Shown piece by piece: positions 16,689-24,005 of a DNA stretch of 25,641 nucleotides; positions within the stretch are counted from its first letter, which is position 1; each line of letters begins with the position of its first letter. The stretch is from JBAWXE01 sp037144255 (GTDB lineage: Bacteria > Bacteroidota > Bacteroidia > Chitinophagales > Chitinophagaceae). The position numbers and the translations under genes are program-made. The notes under the pieces are model-generated. The model made no database searches and was not told the origin of the DNA. It saw nothing but the letters and a program-made list of their open reading frames with translations. The DNA is taken from NCBI GenBank assembly GCA_037144255.1, contig JBAWXE010000033.1, positions 1-25,641 of the forward strand. The letters run 5' to 3'.

Positions 16689-17855
16689 ATGCTACCTCAA
16701 TTTGAAAACACCGAAGTTGCCTTTCAGTACCGCAGCAATTCAGAATTAAAACGTGCCCATTTTTTATTTTCAGCAATGAGCTCCCCAACCATTACTAAGG
16801 TAGGAGTGAGACTTGTTCAGGCATCGATCTCCATGCATTTACCGGTAAAAGGCCTGATCAAAAAAACCATCTTCAAACATTTCTGTGGTGGAGAGACCAT
16901 GGAAGATGCTGCAGTAACTGCCAACATTCTGGCTCAATATGGTGTAGGTATCATATTAGACTATGGTGTTGAAGGGAAAGACAATGAGGTAGAATATGAT
17001 AAAGCAGTACCTGAATTCATAAAAGCCATCAAATACGCTGCTACTCAAAAGAATATACCTTTTATTAGTTTGAAAGTGACAGGTTTTGCACGCTTTGCAT
17101 TATTAGAAAAAGTCCATGCATGTGAAACACTTACTGCTGACGAAACTAAAGAATTCGAAAGGATCAAACAACGTGTTTACGATATTTGTCAGGCTGCGGC
17201 ACAAAACCATGTAATGGTACTGATAGATGCAGAAGATAGTTGGATACAACAGCCAGTTGATGACATCACAGATGCCATGATGGAGCAATTCAATAAAAAA
17301 GAGGTCATTGTCTACAATACTTTCCAAATGTACAGACATGATCGTCTGGAGTTTTTGAAAAAATCTTACGAAACTGCACAAGCAAAGAACTACTTGTTTG
17401 GTGCAAAACTGGTAAGGGGTGCCTATATGGAAAATGAACGCAAACGCGCTATCGAAAAAGGCTATCCATCTCCCATCTACGATGATAAAGAAAGTACTGA
17501 TAAGGCCTATGATGATGCTACTCTATTTTGTCTGCAACATCTGGATGGCTTACATTTATTCATAGGTACACACAATGAACAAAGCTGCCTTAAAGCTGCC
17601 AAGTACATGCAGGAAAATAAGATCCCGCTGGACTCAAACAAAGTATATTTCTCTCAGTTATTCGGCATGAGTGACAATATATCTTTCAATTTGGCTCATG
17701 AAGGGTATCAGGTAGCCAAATACCTGCCTTATGGTCCTGTATTAGATGTGGTGCCTTACCTACTGCGTCGTGCCGAAGAGAATACCTCTGTAGCCGGACA
17801 AACCAGCAGAGAATTATCACTGATAGAGAAAGAAGTAAAAAGAAGAAAATTATAA
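16689..17855 (+). CDS. Proline dehydrogenase (FAD-dependent, single-function)
   Basis: Oxidises L-proline to pyrroline-5-carboxylate with FAD, passing electrons to the respiratory chain. This is the first step of proline use. The ATG at 16689 gives 388 residues beginning MLPQFENTEVAFQYRS. Family motifs: GAKLVRGAYMENERKRA near residue 240, LFIGTHNEQS, QLFGMSDNISFNLA, and near the end YLPYGPVLDVVPYLLRRAEEN. No P5C dehydrogenase domain is attached, so the second step needs another gene not in this window. It has its own promoter and a strong terminator 20 bp past the stop. Neighbours are not metabolic partners. Confidence 0.93.
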   Translation: MLPQFENTEVAFQYRSNSELKRAHFLFSAMSSPTITKVGVRLVQASISMHLPVKGLIKKTIFKHFCGGETMEDAAVTANILAQYGVGIILDYGVEGKDNEVEYDKAVPEFIKAIKYAATQKNIPFISLKVTGFARFALLEKVHACETLTADETKEFERIKQRVYDICQAAAQNHVMVLIDAEDSWIQQPVDDITDAMMEQFNKKEVIVYNTFQMYRHDRLEFLKKSYETAQAKNYLFGAKLVRGAYMENERKRAIEKGYPSPIYDDKESTDKAYDDATLFCLQHLDGLHLFIGTHNEQSCLKAAKYMQENKIPLDSNKVYFSQLFGMSDNISFNLAHEGYQVAKYLPYGPVLDVVPYLLRRAEENTSVAGQTSRELSLIEKEVKRRKL

Positions 17856-17875
17856 CTTTCTAAGAATCTTACATA

Positions 17876-17914
17876 AAATAATAAAGCCACTGAAGTTCAG
17901 TGGCTTTATTATTT
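17876..17914. terminator. Two-way terminator between proline dehydrogenase and divIC
   Basis: Perfect 18-bp inverted repeat (17876-17893 with 17897-17914) around an AGT loop. The core is GCCACTGA/TCAGTGGC flanked by AATAATAAA and TTTATTATT, so each strand has a T-rich end. It sits between two converging genes (stops at 17855 and 17930) and can end both transcripts. Confidence 0.92.
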
Positions 17915-17929
17915 ATATCATTTGATACT

Positions 17930-18214
17930 TTACTTTTTTTCTATCACGTATAGATCCTCGCTGTCATGTTTCATACGGTAACGTTGTCTTGCAAACTCTT
18001 CCAGTTTTTGTGGGTTCGTTGTAATGTTATCGTACTCTTTTTGCATTCTGCCTATTTCCTGATTCAGATACTTGATATTGTCTTTAGTATCCATTAATTC
18101 CTTATTTCGTTGTTGTTGTGACATCCAATCATTTTGGTCAAAAAAATACATCCATACAAAAAATGCTACTGCCGTTAGCAGGAATTTATTGCTGAGTACT
18201 TTTAAGATTTTCAT
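17930..18214 (-). CDS. DivIC/FtsB-type septum formation initiator
   Basis: Small bitopic membrane protein of 94 residues. A short cytoplasmic start is followed by one membrane segment at about residues 10-26 (FLLTAVAFFVWMYFF). A coiled coil comes next (KELMDTKDNIKYLNQEIGRM), then the family's end pattern LEEFARQRYRMKHDSEDLYVI. Proteins of this family help assemble the cell-division septum with FtsL and FtsQ/DivIB. It lies 36 bp downstream of eno on the same strand, a gene pairing also seen in other phyla. Ends in the shared terminator with proline dehydrogenase. Confidence 0.88.
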   Translation of the reverse strand: MKILKVLSNKFLLTAVAFFVWMYFFDQNDWMSQQQRNKELMDTKDNIKYLNQEIGRMQKEYDNITTNPQKLEEFARQRYRMKHDSEDLYVIEKK

Positions 18215-18250
18215 GAATATTCATTTACAATTAACAAAAAAATGGATACC

Positions 18251-19540
18251 CTATTTCCCAAATTTAAGCGCTTTCTGCGGATAATATGCAGCAGAACCCA
18301 ACTCTTCTTCGATACGTAATAACTGGTTGTACTTAGCCATGCGGTCTGAACGAGAAGCAGAACCGGTTTTGATCTGTCCGCAGCTCAGAGCTACTGCCAG
18401 ATCAGCTATGGTATTGTCTTCAGTTTCGCCTGAACGGTGGCTCATAATAGTATTGTACTTATTATGTTGAGCCATAGTTACGGCTTCTATGGTTTCAGTA
18501 AGTGTACCTATTTGGTTCACCTTTACTAAAAGACCATTTGCTGTATTTTCCTTGATACCTTTTTCCAAGCGCTTTACATTGGTCACGAACAGATCATCAC
18601 CTACCAACTGCACTTTGCTACCCAATGCGTCTGTAAGAGCTTTCCATCCCTTCCAGTCATCTTCTGCCATACCATCTTCTATACTTACTATGGGGTATTT
18701 TTTACACCATTTTACCCAATAGGCTACCAGTTCTTCACTGGTCATTTTGGTATTACCTGATTTATGGAAATGGTACTTTTTATCCTTGTCATTGTATAAT
18801 TCACTATTTGCAGCATCTATAGCTATAGCTACTTGCTCACCTGGTTTGTAACCCGCTTTCTCTATAGCTTTTAAAACTGTTTCAATAGCCTCTTCATTGC
18901 TTTGAATATTAGGTGCAAAACCACCTTCATCACCTACATTGGTGGAGTAGCCTTTGTCTTTCAATACTGTTTTTAGATGGTGAAATATCTCTACTCCCCA
19001 ACGCAAACCTTCACTAAAACTGGATGCACCAATAGGCATTACCATGAATTCCTGAAAGTCAATTTTATTATCGGCATGTGCACCACCATTCAAAATGTTC
19101 ATCATTGGCACAGGCAGTATACGTGCATTAGCACCACCTACATAACGATATAATGAAAGGCCTGATGCTTGTGCGGCAGCTTTAGCAGACGCCATACTCA
19201 CAGCCAGTATTGCATTAGCACCCAGTTTTGCTTTGTTTTCAGTACCATCCATTTCCAGCATAGCTGTATCTATACCATGTTGGTCTGTTATTTCCCAACC
19301 GTACAATTCCTCAGCAATTGTTTCATTGACATGGTTTACTGCTTTGAGTACACCTTTACCTAAATATTTTTTCTTATCACCGTCTCGCAGCTCCACTGCT
19401 TCGTGTTTACCGGTAGATGCGCCCGAGGGTACAGCAGCACGCCCCATAAAACCATCACTGGTATGAACATCGACTTCTACCGTAGGATTACCACGGGAGT
19501 CTAAAATCTGACGGGCAACAATGTTAGTTATGAAACTCAT
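18251..19540 (-). CDS. eno: Enolase (phosphopyruvate hydratase)
   Basis: Glycolytic enzyme that interconverts 2-phosphoglycerate and phosphoenolpyruvate with Mg2+. The protein has 429 residues, standard length. Typical segments: the N-terminal ARQILDSRGNPTVEVDV, AVPSGASTGKHEAVELRDGD, GGAHADNKIDFQEFMVMP, SIEDGMAEDDW, LVGDDLFVTN, and the signature VNQIGTLTETIEA followed by SHRSGETEDN and IKTGSASRSDR. All expected catalytic and metal-binding segments are present. Start is the ATG at 19540. It is first in an eno-divIC operon and transcribed away from the DUF1835 gene. Confidence 0.98.
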   Translation of the reverse strand: MSFITNIVARQILDSRGNPTVEVDVHTSDGFMGRAAVPSGASTGKHEAVELRDGDKKKYLGKGVLKAVNHVNETIAEELYGWEITDQHGIDTAMLEMDGTENKAKLGANAILAVSMASAKAAAQASGLSLYRYVGGANARILPVPMMNILNGGAHADNKIDFQEFMVMPIGASSFSEGLRWGVEIFHHLKTVLKDKGYSTNVGDEGGFAPNIQSNEEAIETVLKAIEKAGYKPGEQVAIAIDAANSELYNDKDKKYHFHKSGNTKMTSEELVAYWVKWCKKYPIVSIEDGMAEDDWKGWKALTDALGSKVQLVGDDLFVTNVKRLEKGIKENTANGLLVKVNQIGTLTETIEAVTMAQHNKYNTIMSHRSGETEDNTIADLAVALSCGQIKTGSASRSDRMAKYNQLLRIEEELGSAAYYPQKALKFGK

Positions 19541-19589
19541 AATGCGATCATTTTCTTTATTCGTAGGTAAAAATAATAAGCGATGATGA

Positions 19590-19597
19590 CAAATATG
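19590..19597 (-). promoter_or_regulatory. Candidate -7 box of the eno-divIC operon
   Basis: On the minus strand CATATTTG matches TAnnTTTG except for the first base. It is 49 bases before the ATG at 19540, giving a leader of about 45 bases. No clear TTG at -33. Confidence 0.4.
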
Positions 19598-19775
19598 GTA
19601 CAGTAGCTAAAATCTAATGTTAATTCCCCCTTTTCTTGCCAATATCCACACATGAACCTTTCAGCTTTTTCTATAATACGATCTATATATTGCTTATAAA
19701 CTACCACTACAGCATCATATATACCTAATTCATAACTTTAAGAAATACATCAAAAACTATTTTCATCAAAAAGTA

Positions 19776-19784
19776 TGTGGATAA
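19776..19784 (-). promoter_or_regulatory. DnaA-box-like 9-mer
   Basis: TGTGGATAA is the complement of TTATCCACA, the high-affinity DnaA box known from E. coli. It is in the middle of the eno/DUF1835 gap. A single exact copy is not proof of function, since one more copy occurs inside a gene at 22265-22273. Confidence 0.35.
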
Positions 19785-19843
19785 CAATTGAGCATATCGG
19801 GATAATCAAAAGCTGTCTAGTTACAAATCTTCAATAATCAATC

Positions 19844-19851
19844 TATTTTTG
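19844..19851 (+). promoter_or_regulatory. -7 promoter box of the DUF1835-cupin operon
   Basis: TATTTTTG fits TAnnTTTG exactly and ends 22 bases before the ATG at 19874. A TTA at 19821-19823, 20 bases upstream, could stand in for the -33 TTG. Confidence 0.5.
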
Positions 19852-19873
19852 CCGTCTTAAGAAAAACACAAGT

Positions 19874-20713
19874 ATGATCTATCATATAGTAGTAGGCGAT
19901 GTAGCTGCGGGACCATTACAGGAAGCCGTCATGGCAGAACCTTCTTTGCAAGGCGAAGTGATCATCCTGAAAGACATTTTGCATGTAGGCCCTTTGCAAA
20001 AAGAAGAAGGTTCTTCATTCAGTGCATTACGTTCTGCATTCTGGAATCAATTGCAAGCCAACGAAAAGAACCCTATAGAAGTAGATGATATGGAGCGCTT
20101 ACTGGAAGTGTCTAATGCAATGTACAAGGACGAAGATGTAAAAGCATGGTTCTGGATGGCACCTTGGCCCGCCGATGTTTGCGCCTACCATTGGGTGTTG
20201 CCTTACTTATCAAAACATATTGGTCGTTTCTTCTTATTAAATATTGCCGGCTTACCTTTTCTGGATGAGAATGGAAAAGTATTCTACCCAAAAAGCATTA
20301 GCGAGATCCTACCCAAAGAATTGATCAAAGCACGCAAACTAGCGCGTGTAGTCACCCCTGCGGAGATAGAAGTAGATGGAGAAGAATGGAGAAAACTTGT
20401 TGCCGAAAATACCGGCATTCGCACACACGAAGCTGGCAAAAGACTGAAATCACATACTGCCGATCATTACGATAATCTACTCATAAGTTTTTGCTCTCAC
20501 CAATTCCAAAAAGCTTCTCGTGTCATTACTCAGGCTTTGAATAAATTCAATGTGCCTACCGGAGATATATATCTAGGTTGGAGATTACGCATACTGGCTG
20601 AAGAGGGTAAAATAGTTTTACAGGGGGACCCTACCAAAACCTTACGTGATTTTGATGTAAAATTACCCGGTGGCACTGAAGAAACTTCCAGTACTGATAC
20701 TATCATAGCATGA
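19874..20713 (+). CDS. DUF1835 domain-containing protein (DUF3658-like C-terminus)
   Basis: Protein of 279 residues from the ATG at 19874. The N-terminal half has the DUF1835 pattern: MIYHIVVGDVAAGPLQEAV, then GEVIILKDILHVGPLQ near residues 28-45. The C-terminal ~90 residues resemble the partner domain DUF3658: HYDNLLISFCSHQFQKASRV, then PTGDIYLGWRLRILAEEGKI followed by a QGDP motif. No signal peptide or membrane segment is visible, so it is probably cytoplasmic. The biochemical role of this family is not known to me. Its last bases overlap the start of the cupin gene by 4 bp (ATGA), so the two are translationally coupled. Confidence 0.8.
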   Translation: MIYHIVVGDVAAGPLQEAVMAEPSLQGEVIILKDILHVGPLQKEEGSSFSALRSAFWNQLQANEKNPIEVDDMERLLEVSNAMYKDEDVKAWFWMAPWPADVCAYHWVLPYLSKHIGRFFLLNIAGLPFLDENGKVFYPKSISEILPKELIKARKLARVVTPAEIEVDGEEWRKLVAENTGIRTHEAGKRLKSHTADHYDNLLISFCSHQFQKASRVITQALNKFNVPTGDIYLGWRLRILAEEGKIVLQGDPTKTLRDFDVKLPGGTEETSSTDTIIA

Positions 20714-21075
20714 TCATAACTCCGCTACATATTAATAATAAGGATGAACGAGGTTATACCTGCGAATTCCCTATGGAAAGAATAGGTGATCAGTTATTAT
20801 TATTTCGTAAGGCAGGTACTATAAGCGGCAGGCATTACCACAAGGGTAAATCTGCAACAAAAAATCCTGAGGTATTCATTGTCATTAGTGGTAGCTGTAC
20901 TGTAAACTGGAAACATATTGACGACACAGATATTCAATCTGCCACTGTTACCGGCCCTACTAAACTGGAGATACTCCCATTTATATGGCATGAGGTCATT
21001 ACAATTACTGATTGCACTTGTCTGGAGCAAAATTCCATATCAGAGCATATTGCCGACACCTTTTACCTGCCTTAG
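20710..21075 (+). CDS. Small cupin-fold protein
   Basis: Protein of 121 residues with the two short cupin motifs: GRHYHKGKSATKNPEVFIVI (metal-type histidines HYH, then a Glu) and LEILPFIWHEVI with a further His. The residue set suggests a single-domain metal-binding jelly roll, such as a sugar isomerase-like or regulatory cupin. No signal peptide. It overlaps the DUF1835 gene by 4 bp (ATGA), so it is part of that operon and may act on the same unknown pathway. The exact substrate cannot be inferred. Confidence 0.7.
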   Translation: MIITPLHINNKDERGYTCEFPMERIGDQLLLFRKAGTISGRHYHKGKSATKNPEVFIVISGSCTVNWKHIDDTDIQSATVTGPTKLEILPFIWHEVITITDCTCLEQNSISEHIADTFYLP

Positions 21076-21122
21076 TAGCCCTTTTTAACGACAAAACAAT
21101 GCTGTAAAAGCACTAATAAGCT

Positions 21123-21130
21123 TACATTTG
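21123..21130 (+). promoter_or_regulatory. -7 promoter box almost touching the membrane-protein start codon
   Basis: TACATTTG is an exact TAnnTTTG match and ends only 5 bases before the ATG at 21136. With the usual distance from the -7 box to the first transcribed base, the mRNA would begin at or next to the start codon, so the message may be leaderless. No TTG at -33 is clear. Confidence 0.5.
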
Positions 21131-21135
21131 CAGCC

Positions 21136-21777
21136 ATGAATTTTGAATTCCCCCTTATAGAGGAAAGAGTGAAACCTCATCAGGTAACTGCACTGCATTT
21201 AATGTGTTCTATCATATTTTGCTTAGTGGGTGTACTGTGTATTTTGGTATATGGCTTCATTAACTTATACCATATTCCGGCTTTTCTGCTCAAATGGACT
21301 GGCGCTTCCTTACTTGCAAGTGGCATTTTGATATGTATTCTGAGTGTTTTCAAGAACACATGGCTCACTCGCCCTAGTACCAATCGTGTATTTCGTATTA
21401 TCGAAATGGTATTTGCATTATCTCTTTGTGCCTCAACTGCCGGTCAGAAATTATGGGTTCCTACTGCTATGTTCGGCATATTGGCTGCGGCATTATTATT
21501 TGCTTTGTATTGGGAAGGCACAAATGCACAAACTTTATACATACGTGTAGATACTGAAGGGGTAAAATTACCTGTTACATCTCGCAGCAGATTGATTATG
21601 TGGCCGGAGATAGAACAAGTGATATTCCGTTTCGGTACATTAACAATTGATTGCCTGGATAACCGTTTATTCCAATGGAATATCTCTCGGGTGAATTTTG
21701 ATAAAGAAGGCTTTGAATTATTTTGCCAACAACAAATAGAATTAGCGAAAGCCAATCGTGATGCCAACAACTGGTAA
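21136..21777 (+). CDS. Membrane protein with C-terminal soluble (PH-like?) domain
   Basis: Protein of 213 residues that I do not recognise by name. Four hydrophobic segments lie at about residues 18-43, 48-71, 87-100 and 106-125. They are followed by a soluble ~85-residue tail whose pattern (LYIRVDTEGVKLP, then MWPEIEQVIFRFGTLTI) looks like a bacterial PH-like beta-domain, in which a membrane protein carries a small folded tail. It should sit in the inner membrane with the tail in the cytoplasm. Start is the ATG at 21136. It lies 60 bp after the cupin gene with its own promoter box, and the radical SAM gene follows 38 bp later. Confidence 0.65.
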   Translation: MNFEFPLIEERVKPHQVTALHLMCSIIFCLVGVLCILVYGFINLYHIPAFLLKWTGASLLASGILICILSVFKNTWLTRPSTNRVFRIIEMVFALSLCASTAGQKLWVPTAMFGILAAALLFALYWEGTNAQTLYIRVDTEGVKLPVTSRSRLIMWPEIEQVIFRFGTLTIDCLDNRLFQWNISRVNFDKEGFELFCQQQIELAKANRDANNW

Positions 21778-21815
21778 CACATGACTTTCATTTTTTGAAA
21801 TTGAAAATATACGTT

Positions 21816-23108
21816 ATGCTGTCATCATCTCCATATATCTTATACTCCGACGGTGAAGGGAATATCTTCGAAGACACCAGCCTCTTTGCTGTAGGCCGTA
21901 GTGGCTGGGATGCAATGCCCATACCTACCGAAGAGTGGATAGAACTACCAGAAGGTGGCTCTCTCTACGAATTACCTAGTCGCCGTAGCATAGGTATAGA
22001 TGTAGAGACAGGCGAAATGCGTATTTGCGATAAAGGCTGGGCAGTAGCCGCCTTTATTCCTCCGGCTCATACAGGCTTTTATATTGCTGCTTACGAAACA
22101 TTGGATGACGCACCAACATTACCACTGTTTTGTTACACAGCAACGGGATGGCTGGATGAAAAATTTTACGTACCGGCAATAAGAATAGAACAAGACATCA
22201 GACAAGACTGTACAGGTTTTGACGATGCCAAAGTAAAAGAAGGTGTGAAAAATATGCTGCATGCTTATCCACATAACAGATTGGTAAAACATTTGGCAGA
22301 AAATTGCGCTCTTACTTACCATTGCCCAGCCGCACGCAATTATTTTATGGGGCGCTGGGAATGTCCTATACCTTCTTCTCCTGCTTGTAATGCTAACTGT
22401 ATAGGTTGTATCTCATTCCAACCACAAGAAGAAACGATCACTTCTACACAAGACCGTTTGATGTTCAAACCTACTGCACAAGAGATTGTAGAATATACTG
22501 TGCCACATTTAGAAACAGCTCCTTTCCCTATCATCAGCTGGGGACAAGGTTGCGAAGGCGAACCACTATTGATGTGGGAAACAATAAGAGACTCAATAAT
22601 TGAAATAAGAAAACATACCAAGAAAGGCAGCATTAATGTCAATACTAATGGTAGCAGACCAGATGCTGTAGAAGAATTAATGAAAGTAGGCTTAGATAGC
22701 ATTCGTGTCAGCACCAACTCTGCCAGAGCAGATATATATACAAAATACTATCAACCCAACAATTACCGTTTTGAGGATATTGTAGAGAGCATGCGTATTG
22801 TCAGAAAATACGGAGGTTGGGCTTCTATCAATTATTTTGTTTTCCCCGGCATGACCGATAGCGTTCAGGAATATGAAGCATTACGTCAACTGATCAAGTA
22901 TACCGACATCAGCATGATACAATGGCGCAATTTCAATATCGATCCAGACTGGTATTTGGGCAAGATGGGTATTGTAGAAACCGGTGATTGTCTGGGTATG
23001 AGCCAAATGATGGAATTACTCCGCGAGGAGTTTCCAAATTTGAAATTCGGCTATTTCAATCCGCCTATTGAACGAATACACAATTTCGAGTCCGACTTTG
23101 CTCATTAA
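21816..23108 (+). CDS. Radical SAM protein of unknown substrate
   Basis: Protein of 430 residues from the ATG at 21816. A TTG at 21795 lies in frame, but the extra seven residues are not supported. The iron-sulfur motif CxxxCxxC is complete (Cys191, Cys195, Cys198 in SPACNANCIGCISF), preceded by GRWECPIPS. Other expected parts follow: ISWGQGCEGEPLL, VNTNGSRP and GLDSIRVSTNSA, giving the usual partial TIM barrel. The ~180 residues before the cluster form a separate domain containing PSRRSIGIDVETGEMRICDK, which I cannot assign. The C-terminus has FGYFNPPIERIHNF. No SPASM-type cysteine set is visible. It should be a cytoplasmic [4Fe-4S] enzyme. The reaction is not inferable here. Confidence 0.85.
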   Translation: MLSSSPYILYSDGEGNIFEDTSLFAVGRSGWDAMPIPTEEWIELPEGGSLYELPSRRSIGIDVETGEMRICDKGWAVAAFIPPAHTGFYIAAYETLDDAPTLPLFCYTATGWLDEKFYVPAIRIEQDIRQDCTGFDDAKVKEGVKNMLHAYPHNRLVKHLAENCALTYHCPAARNYFMGRWECPIPSSPACNANCIGCISFQPQEETITSTQDRLMFKPTAQEIVEYTVPHLETAPFPIISWGQGCEGEPLLMWETIRDSIIEIRKHTKKGSINVNTNGSRPDAVEELMKVGLDSIRVSTNSARADIYTKYYQPNNYRFEDIVESMRIVRKYGGWASINYFVFPGMTDSVQEYEALRQLIKYTDISMIQWRNFNIDPDWYLGKMGIVETGDCLGMSQMMELLREEFPNLKFGYFNPPIERIHNFESDFAH

Positions 23109-23145
23109 AATTCATTTTTTAACACTTACGTTCATAGCTTTTAGT

Positions 23146-23153
23146 TACTTTTA
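23146..23153 (+). promoter_or_regulatory. Candidate -7 box of the tonB-like/folC operon
   Basis: TACTTTTA matches TAnnTTTG except for the last base and ends 16 bases before the ATG at 23170. No TTG at the right distance. The 61-bp gap after the radical SAM gene contains nothing else. Confidence 0.3.
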
Positions 23154-23169
23154 ATACAAAGCTCAAAGC

Positions 23170-23997
23170 ATGGCTTCTCCTGAAAAAATAAATATAAAAG
23201 CTGCTGCATGGACCATAGGGGTACATACATTGCTTTTATTATTATTTCTTGTTTTCAGCTATTCATTACCAGCTTCTGCACCTGTAGAAGAAATGGGTAT
23301 GGAAGTAAATTTAGGCACTAGCGATAATGGCAGTGGCGCAGACCAACCAATGTCTGTAGAGCAACCATCTTCTGATAATGTAATAGTTAGCAATAATAGT
23401 GCTGCACATCAAACTGGTGGATCTAAGGAAATGATGCAGAATGATGACCCTAACGCTCCTTCTATCGAACCTGCGAAAGCTAAAAAGACTAACGACCATA
23501 ACACAGATATAAATAAGCCTGTTAAGAAGAACGACCAACAAGCCAATCCTGAGGGCAAGAACAAACAACAACCAAAATACTTATACGCTGGTAGCAATGG
23601 AAAAGGCGGCAATGGTGCTGCTACTAACCAACCTGGTACCGGCGAAGGCAATACTACCGGCAAGGGCGACAGAGGTGTACCTAATGGAACTCCCGGCGCA
23701 GCCAATTACACTGGCAGCCCTGGCACTGGTAATGGTGGCATTAGTCATACTCTTACTGGCAGAGATATATCACCTTCTCAATTCGTAGCAGAGTTCAACG
23801 AAAGTGGCAAAGTAGTGATACGTGTTACAGTAGACAGGGAAGGCAATATCACTAACAAGTCTATTCAAAGCTCTCCAAGTTCCGAATTGAGTAAGATAGC
23901 CTTGCAAAAATTAGCACAAGCCAAATTCAGTAAGAATCCCAATGCAGAGCCTCAACAATTTGGCACCATTACAATAGTATTCAAAACACGTTCCTGA
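23170..23997 (+). CDS. TonB-like energy transducer
   Basis: Protein of 275 residues built like TonB: a short cytoplasmic start, one membrane segment at about residues 15-33 (TLLLLLFLVFSYSLP), a long flexible periplasmic linker (Asn/Gly/Pro/Lys-rich, with a glycine-rich stretch at about 138-195), and a C-terminal ~75-residue domain (SPSQFVAEFNESGKVVIRVT ... LQKLAQAKFSKNP). TonB proteins use the ExbB-ExbD proton channel to energise outer-membrane receptors. exbB and exbD are not in this window. folC follows after 8 bp, probably in the same transcript, as is common in related bacteria. Confidence 0.8.
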   Translation: MASPEKINIKAAAWTIGVHTLLLLLFLVFSYSLPASAPVEEMGMEVNLGTSDNGSGADQPMSVEQPSSDNVIVSNNSAAHQTGGSKEMMQNDDPNAPSIEPAKAKKTNDHNTDINKPVKKNDQQANPEGKNKQQPKYLYAGSNGKGGNGAATNQPGTGEGNTTGKGDRGVPNGTPGAANYTGSPGTGNGGISHTLTGRDISPSQFVAEFNESGKVVIRVTVDREGNITNKSIQSSPSSELSKIALQKLAQAKFSKNPNAEPQQFGTITIVFKTRS

Positions 23998-24005
23998 TCT
24001 TTTCT

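Larger units (their letters stand above)
19541..19873. other. 333-bp divergent AT-rich intergenic region
   Basis: Non-coding gap between eno and the DUF1835 gene, transcribed in opposite directions. It holds a probable promoter for each gene (19590-19597 minus, 19844-19851 plus). It also contains an exact DnaA-box 9-mer (TGTGGATAA, 19776-19784), an 8-of-9 match (ATATCCACA, 19642-19650) and a weaker one (TCGGGATAA, 19797-19805). Between them is AT-rich DNA. No open frame, tRNA or strong hairpin is visible. Confidence 0.6.

Noticed and set aside
22265..22273. Exact DnaA-box 9-mer TTATCCACA
   Set aside because: It lies inside the radical SAM coding region as an isolated copy, so chance occurrence is the simplest view.
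23581..23760. Glycine-rich repeat-like stretch in the TonB-like protein
   Set aside because: It is a low-complexity flexible linker usual for TonB proteins, with no regular repeat unit.
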